DNA of 64,000 nt. It comes from Aeromonas dhakensis. Its GTDB lineage: Bacteria > Pseudomonadota > Gammaproteobacteria > Enterobacterales > Aeromonadaceae. This document shows positions 46,876 through 56,361 of this stretch, piece after piece. Under the pieces are notes generated by a model. The model saw only the letters and a program-made list of their open reading frames with translations, had not been told where the DNA came from and did not search any database. The DNA lies in assembly GCF_000820305.1 (NCBI RefSeq), contig NZ_CDBH01000032.1, forward strand, positions 43,200 to 107,199. Reading direction: 5' to 3'. The translations under genes were made by a program, and so were the position numbers. The number at the start of each line of letters is the position of its first letter. Position 1 is the stretch's first letter.

Positions 46876-47385
46876 ATGGTCGATGAATCCGTTACCGAAC
46901 CGGTTGAGCCCGCCGAACCGAGCTTTGCAGAGCAGCTGGCGGCCGCCCGTGCCTACGCCATGCGCAGTCTGGCCCGTCGCGAGAGTGCCGAGTCGGAGCT
47001 GGCCAGACGCCTGCGCCAGCAGGGCTATCAGGAAGAGGTGATCGAGGCGGTGCTCGACTACTGCCGCGGTTACAACTGGGTCAATGACGAGCGCTATGGT
47101 GCCATGGCGGTGCGGGCGGGCGCCGCCAAGGGGCATGGCCCGCTTAAAATCCGTTTCGACCTGCGCCGCAAGGGGCTGGACGATGGCCAGATCGATGCCG
47201 CCTTCGAGCAACCCGAGCTGGACTGGTTCGAACTCGCCTTTGCGCTGCTGGAACGACGGGCCAACATAGCCGATCTGGCCGACTTCAAGCTGCGGATGAA
47301 GTGGCTCAAGTATCTGCTGGGGCGCGGCTTTAGCCAGGATCAGGCCCGTTACGCCATCTCTGCCCTGCAGGAGCGGGAGGAGTAG
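46876..47385 (+). CDS. recX: Regulatory protein RecX
   Basis: 169 residues with the three-helix repeats of RecX (RSLARRESAESELARRLRQQ, VIEAVLDYCRGYNWVNDERY, then IRFDLRRKGLDD). It caps and limits RecA filaments. The ATG at 46876 has no visible Shine-Dalgarno because the recA terminator stem ends eight bases before it; a TTG at 46867 lies inside the stem. Weak, read-through-dependent translation is consistent with a low-abundance regulator. Confidence 0.93.
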   Translation: MVDESVTEPVEPAEPSFAEQLAAARAYAMRSLARRESAESELARRLRQQGYQEEVIEAVLDYCRGYNWVNDERYGAMAVRAGAAKGHGPLKIRFDLRRKGLDDGQIDAAFEQPELDWFELAFALLERRANIADLADFKLRMKWLKYLLGRGFSQDQARYAISALQEREE

Positions 47386-47781
47386 AACGGCGATGTTTGT
47401 GCTGGGATCTTGAGATGATTCGAGAGACGAGGCCCCATCGCCGCACACCCGCTATCTTCATTTCCGGTTTGCCGGCGCCTGGTTGCCGGTTTCCACCTGC
47501 CGACCAGGCCACTATGACGCCTGAGCAAGATTTTCCCTGCCTGTTCATAGGTTTGTCAGCTCAGATTGACGAAAGCCGGGTTCTCCCCGTCTTGACCCTC
47601 TTTTCATGCCGCTTTTTCTCCTGTTGATGGTGAAAAAAGCCGCGGTTGGCAGCGGGGCGCTTTTCCGGCCCGTTTATGTGCGCTTTTTCGCCCGTGGCGG
47701 CCCTGTCCGTTTTACTTTACCCCGCAGAAAACTTACATTAATGCGGTTAAAAGTCCGTATTCGAATCAAGCAGGATTTTCC
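47386..47781. other. Intergenic region recX-alaS
   Basis: About 396 bp. The frames open here lack start context and codon use of real genes. The last 80 bp before alaS are AT-richer (TTACATTAATGCGGTTAAAA at 47734-47753) and probably carry the alaS promoter. No structured RNA was recognised. Confidence 0.5.
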
Positions 47782-50406
<2,625 letters not shown>

Positions 50407-50422
50407 TCGGGCGAGGTGATCT

Positions 50423-51670
50423 GTGGCACTCTATGTACAGAAGTACGGCGGCACCTCGGTCGGCACGCTGGAGCGGATCGAGGCGGTAGCTGAGCGGGTC
50501 GAACAAACCCGCGCCCAGGGACATGACGTGGTGGTGGTGGTCTCCGCCATGTCGGGCGAAACCAACCGGTTGCTGGGCATGGCCCAGCAGCTGGATCCTG
50601 ATGCCAACCGGCGCGAGATGGATGTACTGGTCTCCACCGGTGAACAGGTCACCATAGCGCTGCTGGCCATCGCGTTGAACAAACGCGGTTGCCCCGCGGT
50701 CTCGATGACCGGTGATCAGGTTCGCATTCACACCGATTCCGCCTATGGCAAGGCGCGCATCACCCACATCGACACCGACCGGGTTCAGGCTGAACTGGGC
50801 GCGGGCAAGGTGGTGGTGATCGCGGGCTTCCAGGGTCGTGACGAGCACAATGCCATCACCACCCTGGGGCGCGGTGGCTCCGACACCACGGCGGTGGCCG
50901 TGGCGGCGGCCATCAAGGCCGATGAGTGCCAGATCTTTACCGACGTGGATGGGGTCTATACCACGGATCCGCGCATCGAGCCCAAGGCGCGTCGTCTCGA
51001 CACCATCACCTTCGAGGAGATGCTGGAGATGGCCAGCCTGGGCGCCAAGGTGCTGCAGATCCGTTCGGTGGAGTTCGCGGGCAAGTACCGCGTGCCGCTG
51101 CGGGTGCTGTCGAGCTTTGTCGAGGGAGAGGGAACGTTAATCACATATGGAGGTGAGAGGATGGAAGCTCCCCTGGTATCCGGGATAGCGTTCAATCGCA
51201 ACGAAGCCAGCCTGACCATTCTGGGTGTGCCGGACCGGCCCACCGTGGCAGCGCAGATCCTGAATCCGATCAGCGACGCCAACATTGATGTCGACATGAT
51301 AGTGCAGAACACGCTGGGCGATGGCACCGCTGATTTCACCTTCACGGTGAATCGCGATGACTATCGCCGGGCGCGCGCCCTGTTGGAGGAGACCGCCAGC
51401 GAGCTGGGGGCCGCCTGCGTGCAGGGCAACGGTGAGATCGCCAAGGTTTCCATCGTCGGAGTCGGGATGTGGAACCATCCTGGCGTCGCCCGCACCATGT
51501 TCAAGGTATTGGGCGAGGAGGGGATCAACATGCAGTTGATTTCCACCTCTGAAATCAAGATATCCGTGGTGATTGACGAGAAGTACCTGGAGCTGGCAGT
51601 GCGTGCCTTGCACTCCGCTTTTGGGCTGGATCAGGAGCCTCATGAGCAGCCCTTGGGAAACAATCCCTGA
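50423..51670 (+). CDS. lysC: Aspartate kinase (monofunctional LysC-type)
   Basis: 415 residues with a GTG start and GAGGTGAT site. The kinase part shows [20 protein letters not shown] and [11 protein letters not shown]; the last 165 residues form two ACT domains ([13 protein letters not shown] and [15 protein letters not shown]) for lysine/threonine feedback. This is the short alpha2beta2-type enzyme, not fused to homoserine dehydrogenase. A second in-frame start inside the gene probably makes a separate beta subunit (see the next entry). It lies between alaS and csrA, an order also found in Pseudomonas. Confidence 0.95.
   Translation: MALYVQKYGGTSVGTLERIEAVAERVEQTRAQGHDVVVVVSAMSGETNRLLGMAQQLDPDANRREMDVLVSTGEQVTIALLAIALNKRGCPAVSMTGDQVRIHTDSAYGKARITHIDTDRVQAELGAGKVVVIAGFQGRDEHNAITTLGRGGSDTTAVAVAAAIKADECQIFTDVDGVYTTDPRIEPKARRLDTITFEEMLEMASLGAKVLQIRSVEFAGKYRVPLRVLSSFVEGEGTLITYGGERMEAPLVSGIAFNRNEASLTILGVPDRPTVAAQILNPISDANIDVDMIVQNTLGDGTADFTFTVNRDDYRRARALLEETASELGAACVQGNGEIAKVSIVGVGMWNHPGVARTMFKVLGEEGINMQLISTSEIKISVVIDEKYLELAVRALHSAFGLDQEPHEQPLGNNP
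51149..51163 (+). promoter_or_regulatory. Internal ribosome binding site and start for LysC beta subunit
   Basis: GGAGGTGAGAGG followed by ATG at 51161, in frame with lysC (codon 247). It would give a 169-residue product [12 protein letters not shown]... made of the two ACT domains only, as in known alpha2beta2 aspartate kinases. The Shine-Dalgarno is as strong as any in the window and is unlikely to arise by chance inside coding sequence. Confidence 0.75.
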
Positions 51671-51763
51671 TTGATTTAGTTTCAACCATTTACCATATCG
51701 GTATCTTTGTAAGATAATGTCGCATATCGATATAAATACAAAACAGGATACAGGAGCAAGCGA

Positions 51764-51952
51764 ATGCTTATTTTGACTCGTCGTGTAGGGGAAACCCTGA
51801 TGATTGGTGACGAAGTGACTGTCACCGTGCTGGGCGTGAAAGGCAATCAGGTTCGTATCGGCGTGAACGCACCGAAAGAAGTTTCCGTGCACCGCGAAGA
51901 GATCTATCAGCGCATCCAGGCCGAGAAAGTACCGGGTCAATCCGGCTTCTAA
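51764..51952 (+). CDS. csrA: Carbon storage regulator CsrA
   Basis: 62 residues, [20 protein letters not shown] through [16 protein letters not shown], identical in layout to the CsrA/RsmA dimer. It binds GGA motifs in mRNA leaders to repress or stabilise targets in metabolism, motility and biofilm. CAGGAGC precedes the ATG and a GGATACAGGA stretch in the leader could allow autoregulation. The gene order csrA, tRNA-Ser, tRNA-Arg cluster is the same as in E. coli. Confidence 0.97.
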   Translation: MLILTRRVGETLMIGDEVTVTVLGVKGNQVRIGVNAPKEVSVHREEIYQRIQAEKVPGQSGF

Positions 51953-51972
51953 GCGGCATCAATGGCTGTGAC

Positions 51973-52006
51973 AAGGCGACACCTCATGTGTCGCCTTTTG
52001 TTTTTT
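51973..52006 (+). terminator. Intrinsic terminator of csrA
   Basis: The stem AAGGCGACAC (51973-51982) with loop CTCAT pairs with GTGTCGCCTT (51988-51997), followed by a T-rich run. Confidence 0.93.
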
Positions 52007-52166
52007 CGGAGCGCCGAAAATGGCGGTGCAGGGGGCGAAAGAGCGGGATAAGTGCCGATATTGCTTGAATATTCCACGCTTTGGCCAAATACCGAGCGAA
52101 CGCACTTTTTTCTCCAAAAAAGTGTTTGACTAAAAATCCCTGTGAAGTATTATCAGCCCCGCAAAC

Positions 52167-52259
52167 GGAGAGGTGGCCGAGAGGCTGAAGGCGCTCCCCT
52201 GCTAAGGGAGTATGCGGCTTATACCCGCATCGGGGGTTCGAATCCCCCCTTCTCCGCCA
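52167..52259 (+). tRNA. serV: tRNA-Ser(GCT)
   Basis: 93 nt with long variable arm (TATGCGGCTTATACCCGCAT), acceptor GGAGAGG/CTTCTCC, anticodon GCT at 52201-52203, T-loop GGTTCGAATCC and encoded CCA. It reads AGC/AGU serine codons. Confidence 0.97.
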
Positions 52260-52262
52260 TTT

Positions 52263-52339
52263 GCGCCCGTAGCTCAGCTGGATAGAGTACCTGGCTACGA
52301 ACCAGGTGGTCAGAGGTTCGAATCCTCTCGGGCGCACCA
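52263..52339 (+). tRNA. tRNA-Arg(ACG), copy 1
   Basis: 77 nt, acceptor GCGCCCG/CGGGCGC, anticodon ACG at 52297-52299 (A34 expected to become inosine), T-arm and encoded CCA. It starts three bases after tRNA-Ser. All five Arg copies have the same body. Confidence 0.97.
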
Positions 52340-52391
52340 TATTAGACTCACGATGAGTCATGTACTGGCAATCAGCAAGCCGGTACAACTG

Positions 52392-52422
52392 AAAAAGGCT
52401 TACTGTTGAGTAAGCTTTTTTT
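52392..52422 (+). terminator. Terminator-like hairpin inside the tRNA-Arg cluster
   Basis: GCTTACT (52398-52404), loop GTTG, pairs with AGTAAGC (52409-52415), followed by seven T. It separates copy 1 from copies 2-5, which would need read-through or their own promoter. Confidence 0.8.
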
Positions 52423-52438
52423 ATCGCTTTAAATCAGG

Positions 52439-52515
52439 GCGCCCGTAGCTCAGCTGGATAGAGTACCTGGCTACGAACCAGGTGGTCAGAGGTTCGAATC
52501 CTCTCGGGCGCACCA
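52439..52515 (+). tRNA. tRNA-Arg(ACG), copy 2
   Basis: 77 nt, same sequence as copy 1, encoded CCA. The first of four closely spaced copies. Confidence 0.97.
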
Positions 52516-52541
52516 TTTAAAGCAAAATCAAAAGTTTATGA

Positions 52542-52618
52542 GCGCCCGTAGCTCAGCTGGATAGAGTACCTGGCTACGAACCAGGTGGTCAGAGGTTCGA
52601 ATCCTCTCGGGCGCACCA
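52542..52618 (+). tRNA. tRNA-Arg(ACG), copy 3
   Basis: 77 nt, same body. The 26-bp spacer before it (TTTAAAGCAAAATC..) is a diverged version of the next two spacers. Confidence 0.97.
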
Positions 52619-52646
52619 TTTTGAAAGCAGTACCAAAAGTTTGTGA

Positions 52647-52723
52647 GCGCCCGTAGCTCAGCTGGATAGAGTACCTGGCTACGAACCAGGTGGTCAGAGG
52701 TTCGAATCCTCTCGGGCGCACCA
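52647..52723 (+). tRNA. tRNA-Arg(ACG), copy 4
   Basis: 77 nt, same body. The preceding spacer (TTTTGAAAGCAGTACCAAAA..) is nearly identical to the following one, giving a 105-bp repeat unit. Confidence 0.97.
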
Positions 52724-52751
52724 TTTTGAAAGCAGTACCAAAAGTTGATGA

Positions 52752-52828
52752 GCGCCCGTAGCTCAGCTGGATAGAGTACCTGGCTACGAACCAGGTGGTC
52801 AGAGGTTCGAATCCTCTCGGGCGCACCA
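52752..52828 (+). tRNA. tRNA-Arg(ACG), copy 5
   Basis: 77 nt, same body, last of the array, followed by a strong terminator. Confidence 0.97.
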
Positions 52829-52833
52829 TACAG

Positions 52834-52866
52834 ACAGCCTCGACTTCGGTCGGGGCTGTTTTTTTT
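52834..52866 (+). terminator. Terminator of the tRNA cluster
   Basis: ACAGCCTCGAC (52834-52844), loop TTCG, pairs with GTCGGGGCTGT (52849-52859) and is followed by a long T-run. Confidence 0.95.
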
Positions 52867-53187
52867 ATATGGCCGCTCTGGGTATGGGATACGACCCGGG
52901 TGGCTTGATACTCGTCTCTTCACCTCTTCACCTCTTCACCTCTTCGCTTCTTTGCTTCAACTCTGCAGCTTCGCTGCTGAGATCGCGCTCACCCATCCGG
53001 CAACCCGCAGCCCCGTGACACAAGGGCTTCCAAGCCAGCATGACGGGCGATCGGCGTCTCTCCCTGCTTCCTGCGGCCCACTGCGCCGACTTTCGCGTTA
53101 TCGCGTCCTGTGTGCATCCCTTGGTTCTCGGTCAACCCACGCCCCTTTCCGCTGATAAACCCGCTCAGAGGCGGTTTGCAGGCAATA
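52867..53187. other. Gene-poor region between tRNA cluster and pbpG
   Basis: About 320 bp. The frames present lack start sites and codon bias. It contains an 8-bp tandem repeat (next entry) and an imperfect hairpin AAACCCGCTCAGAGGCGGTTT (53157-53177). Nothing else was recognised. Confidence 0.5.
52916..52945. repeat. Tandem repeat of the octamer CTCTTCAC
   Basis: Three complete units and a partial fourth of CTCTTCAC, followed by degenerate CTTC-type sequence (to about 52958). It is a short simple-sequence tract with possible length variation. Confidence 0.85.
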
Positions 53188-53213
53188 AAAAAGGATGCCG
53201 CGGCATCCTTTTT
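53188..53213. terminator. Intrinsic terminator of pbpG
   Basis: The perfect 13-bp stem AAAAAGGATGCCG (53188-53200) pairs directly with CGGCATCCTTTTT (53201-53213), 20 bp after the pbpG stop on the minus strand. Confidence 0.93.
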
Positions 53214-53232
53214 CATCCCCGCAGTCCGGGTG

Positions 53233-54060
53233 TCAGCTTTTCAGCCATTTGCGAATGCGGTTGGCATCGCCGATGGGGGTGCGTTTGCCCACCGAGTTGA
53301 GCAGCACTATGGCCAGCTCCTGATTGTCCGGCTTGGCCCGCATCAGCAGGCAGCGGCCCGCTTCGTCGGTATAACCGGTCTTGGAGAGGCGCACGTCCCA
53401 GTCCGGGTTCTTCACCAGCGGGTTGGTGTTGTTGAACATCAGGCTGTAGGCCGGCGTGCGAAAGCGCATGTCCTTGCTGGTGTCCTGGGTGAACTCGCGG
53501 ATCAGCGGCTGGCGATAGGCTGCCGCGATGAGCTTGGCCAGATCCTGGGCGGTGGAGACGTTGCGGGTCGACAGGCCGGTGGAGTCGTAGAAGCGACTGT
53601 TGCGCATGCCCAGCTGCTTGGCTTTGTTGTTCATGGCTCGGATGAAGGCGGGACGGCCACCCGGGTAGTGGCGGGCAAGCGCCGAGGCCATGCGGTTTTC
53701 AGAGGACATCAACGCCAGATGCAGGGCATCGCGGCGGGTCACCTGGGTGCCCATGCGAACCCGCGAATAGGTGTGTTTGATGGTGTCTCTGTCGTTCTGG
53801 TCGATGGTCAGGGTCTGGCCGAGATCCTGGCGGGCATCCAGCACCACCAGCGCCGTCATCAGCTTGGTGAGGGAGGCGATGGGACGCACCTGGGTGGGAT
53901 TCTTCTGGTAGAGGGTCTTGCCCGTTCTGACATCCATCACCAGTGCGCTGCTCGATTGCAGCTGCAGTTTGGCCGGGTTGGGGGCAGCCAATGCTGCTGG
54001 CAGTCCCAGCAGTCCAACCAATGCATAAACCAGCGCCATAGCGCTAACCCGACACCGCAT
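53233..54060 (-). CDS. pbpG: D-alanyl-D-alanine endopeptidase PbpG (PBP7)
   Basis: 275 residues from the ATG at 54060, which has GGAG eight bases upstream (GTG at 54078 has none). The signal peptide ends at ALAA. S11-family active site motifs are SLTK (Ser63, Lys66), SEN and KTG. It cleaves D-Ala-meso-DAP cross-links in the periplasm. Length is close to E. coli PBP7 (about 310 with its longer leader), without a DacA-type C-terminal amphipathic domain. Confidence 0.9.
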   Translation of the reverse strand: MRCRVSAMALVYALVGLLGLPAALAAPNPAKLQLQSSSALVMDVRTGKTLYQKNPTQVRPIASLTKLMTALVVLDARQDLGQTLTIDQNDRDTIKHTYSRVRMGTQVTRRDALHLALMSSENRMASALARHYPGGRPAFIRAMNNKAKQLGMRNSRFYDSTGLSTRNVSTAQDLAKLIAAAYRQPLIREFTQDTSKDMRFRTPAYSLMFNNTNPLVKNPDWDVRLSKTGYTDEAGRCLLMRAKPDNQELAIVLLNSVGKRTPIGDANRIRKWLKS

Positions 54061-54160
54061 ACTACCGACTCCATTCACGTCGAAAAAAAGGCGCTAGATT
54101 CACTCATTTTTACCCTCGCTTGACAAGAGTGCCAGCGGGTAAATCACCATTATTTCGCTA

Positions 54161-54186
54161 AAAAAAGGGCCATCTCGCGATGACCC
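54161..54186 (-). terminator. Probable terminator of the DedA gene
   Basis: GGGCCATC (54167-54174), loop TCGC, pairs with GATGACCC (54179-54186) with one mismatch; on the minus strand it is followed by a T-run (complement of 54161-54166). Confidence 0.75.
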
Positions 54187-54198
54187 TCTCTCTTTGCC

Positions 54199-54864
54199 TC
54201 AATCCCGTGGCGCACTGGCTTTGCGTTTGCTCAGCCAGCGCCAGATCAGCGCGATCAAACCGCCGACCAGCAGCACGATCGGCAGGCAGAGAATGATGCT
54301 GAGGAACTGGGACTGGTACTCGGCCGCCAGCTTGGTGTGACTTAGGAAGTAGCCGAAACCCACCAGCGGGCAGATCCACATGATGGAGCTGACCAGATTG
54401 ACAATGAGAAAGCGCCCCTGGGGCAGTTCGGTGGCACCGACGATATAGGGGTAGGCGGTGCGCACGAAGGCGATGTAGCGGGCGGTGATCAGGGTCACGA
54501 TGCCGTATTTGTCCAGCAGGTAGTAAACCTTCTGCTGGTGCTTCTCTTCCACATGAGACAGCAGCCGGTGGTAGAGCTGGGTGTGGCCCAGGAAACGCCC
54601 CTGCATGTAGCCGAGCCAGGTGCCGACGAAGGTGGCCAGGATCAGCAGCGGGATCACCCCGAGGGAGAGCACGTCCTGATAGATGAGCACGCCGGTCAGG
54701 ATCAGCAGGCTGTCGCCGGGCAGAAAGGCGGTGGGAATGAAGCCGTTCTCCAGCACCAGAAAGGTCAATAACACACCGCAGACCATGAAGGCCATCTTGG
54801 GATCGGATAGCGTCACCAGATCCTGATGCATAAAGGCGTGGGCCAGTTGGTAAAACTGTTCCAT
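54199..54864 (-). CDS. DedA-family membrane protein
   Basis: 221 residues with about five hydrophobic segments. DedA/SNARE-associated signatures are FLPGDSLLILTG, FVGTWLGYMQGRFLG and ITARYIAFVRTAYPYIVGA (the conserved F-x-R-x3 patch). These proteins are membrane lipid scramblase-like or flippase-like and support membrane potential and drug resistance. It starts 18 bp after the stop of the CNNM-type gene on the same strand, so cotranscription is likely. Confidence 0.9.
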   Translation of the reverse strand: MEQFYQLAHAFMHQDLVTLSDPKMAFMVCGVLLTFLVLENGFIPTAFLPGDSLLILTGVLIYQDVLSLGVIPLLILATFVGTWLGYMQGRFLGHTQLYHRLLSHVEEKHQQKVYYLLDKYGIVTLITARYIAFVRTAYPYIVGATELPQGRFLIVNLVSSIMWICPLVGFGYFLSHTKLAAEYQSQFLSIILCLPIVLLVGGLIALIWRWLSKRKASAPRD

Positions 54865-54882
54865 AGTTGCAAACTCCGCAGG

Positions 54883-56175
54883 TTAGCTGGGTTGATCAAG
54901 CAAGGGCATGGCAAGCACCTTGTCGATGCGCAAACCATCCATGTCAACGATTTCCAGTTGCCACTGTTCCAGGGTGACCAGGTCTCCCGTCTGGGGAACA
55001 CGACCAAGGAGCAGCATGATAAGCCCTCCGAGGGTGTGATAGTGATGTTTTTCTTCCTCCGGTAGCCGAACCAGTCCCAGGCAGTCTTTCAATTCCGGCA
55101 GCGGAATGAGGCCGTCGAGCAGCCAGCTGCCGTCGGTACGCTGAAAAGCCCAGTTGTCGTCGCCATCTTCCTGCTGGAAGTCGCCGGCCAGGGTCTCCAG
55201 CAGATCCTGCTGGGTGACCAGTCCCTGCAACTCGCCATATTCGTCCACCACCAGCACCATGTGCTCGGAGTGGGTGCGGAAGTGGTTGAGCAGCTCGAGG
55301 CCGTTGAGGGTTTCAGGCAGCAGGCTGCCATCCTGGGTCAATGCCGCCAGATCGATGGGCTCACCCTTGATATAGGCGTGCAGCACCTTGCTGACGTTGA
55401 TGATGCCCACCAGTTCTGACAGGTTGCCGTCGCAGACCGGGAAGAAGCTGTGGCGATACTCCACCAGCCGCTGCAGGTTGACCTCCAGCGGCAGGGCGAG
55501 GTCGAGATAGCGGATGTCGCTGCGGGGCACCATCAGCGAGGAGAGGCTGCGTTCGTCGAGCCGGAAAACGTTGCGCAGCATGGTGTGCTCATGATCCTCG
55601 ATGATCCCGGCTTCCGAACCTTCCACCAGCATGGCGTGGATCTCCTCCTGGGTCACGTTGGCGCTGCCATCCTGGCTGACTCTCAGCAGTCGCAGGCTGG
55701 CCTTGGTGGAGGCCGACAGCAGCCAGACGAAGGGACGGGTGAGGGCGGCCAGCCACAACATGGGGCGGGCCACCAGGCAGGCGATGCGTTCGGCACTGAT
55801 CTGGCCGAGCCGCTTGGGCACCAGTTCGCCGATGACGATGGAGAGATAGGTGACCACCACTATGACCAGCACGGTGGCGATGAGGCCGCTGCTCTTGGCG
55901 GTCATGCCCCACTCCTGCAGCCAGAGCGCCAGCGGCTGGGCCAGCAGGGACTCGCCGTAGATACCGTTGAGCAGACCGATGCTGGTGATGCCGATCTGCA
56001 CTGCGGAGAGAAAATGAGTGGGATCTTCGCTCAGCTTGAGCGCAATGGCGGCGGAGCGGCTCCCTTCGCTGACCATCTTGCTGAGGCGTGCCTTGCGTGC
56101 GGTGACGATGGCGATTTCCGACATGGCGAAAACGCCATTGAGCAAAATCAATCCAAACAGGATCAATATTTCCAT
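54883..56175 (-). CDS. CNNM/CorC-type hemolysin-family protein (PaeA/YtfL-like)
   Basis: 430 residues: DUF21/CNNM membrane domain with four segments (start MEILILFGLILLNGVFAMSE, IGITSIGLLNGIYGESLL, VIVVVTYLSIVIGELVPKRL), a CBS pair (MVPRSDIRYLDL, MVLVVDEYGELQGLVT) and a C-terminal CorC_HlyC domain. The overall layout and length fit the E. coli YtfL group, associated with cation or polyamine export. It is not a hemolysin despite the historic name. A bidirectional terminator separates it from valS. Confidence 0.87.
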   Translation of the reverse strand: MEILILFGLILLNGVFAMSEIAIVTARKARLSKMVSEGSRSAAIALKLSEDPTHFLSAVQIGITSIGLLNGIYGESLLAQPLALWLQEWGMTAKSSGLIATVLVIVVVTYLSIVIGELVPKRLGQISAERIACLVARPMLWLAALTRPFVWLLSASTKASLRLLRVSQDGSANVTQEEIHAMLVEGSEAGIIEDHEHTMLRNVFRLDERSLSSLMVPRSDIRYLDLALPLEVNLQRLVEYRHSFFPVCDGNLSELVGIINVSKVLHAYIKGEPIDLAALTQDGSLLPETLNGLELLNHFRTHSEHMVLVVDEYGELQGLVTQQDLLETLAGDFQQEDGDDNWAFQRTDGSWLLDGLIPLPELKDCLGLVRLPEEEKHHYHTLGGLIMLLLGRVPQTGDLVTLEQWQLEIVDMDGLRIDKVLAMPLLDQPS

Positions 56176-56317
56176 ACTGCGGCAGCACTCCTAGTAGAAA
56201 GATCGCTGGCAGTGTAATGAATTTGGGGGCGCTGCGCTTGTGAAAGCGGGTGATTTGGCTCGCTAATTTTGCATGACAACGCGCGAAATGAAGGGGAGTG
56301 GTGGCGGGCGGGCAACA

Positions 56318-56344
56318 AAAAGCCCCCTGCAGGAGGGGGCTTTT
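56318..56344. terminator. Terminator after valS
   Basis: The perfect 11-bp stem AAAAGCCCCCT (56318-56328), loop GCAGG, pairs with AGGGGGCTTTT (56334-56344), 18 bp after the valS stop on the minus strand. Confidence 0.93.
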
Positions 56345-56361
56345 GCGAGGCGGATGCCGGC

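Noticed and set aside
52439..52828. CRISPR-like regular repeat pattern
   Set aside because: The repeats are complete tRNA-Arg genes with cloverleaf structure and CCA ends; the spacers are nearly identical to each other, unlike CRISPR spacers.
52528..52923. Minus-strand open frames with a tandem peptide repeat (PERIRTSDHLVRSQVLYPAEL)
   Set aside because: They are the antisense of the repeated tRNA-Arg genes, a well-known false prediction. The repeat is due to the tRNA array.
52952..53300. Plus-strand frames between the tRNA cluster and pbpG
   Set aside because: No ribosome site, odd composition, and they run through the pbpG terminator and antisense to pbpG.
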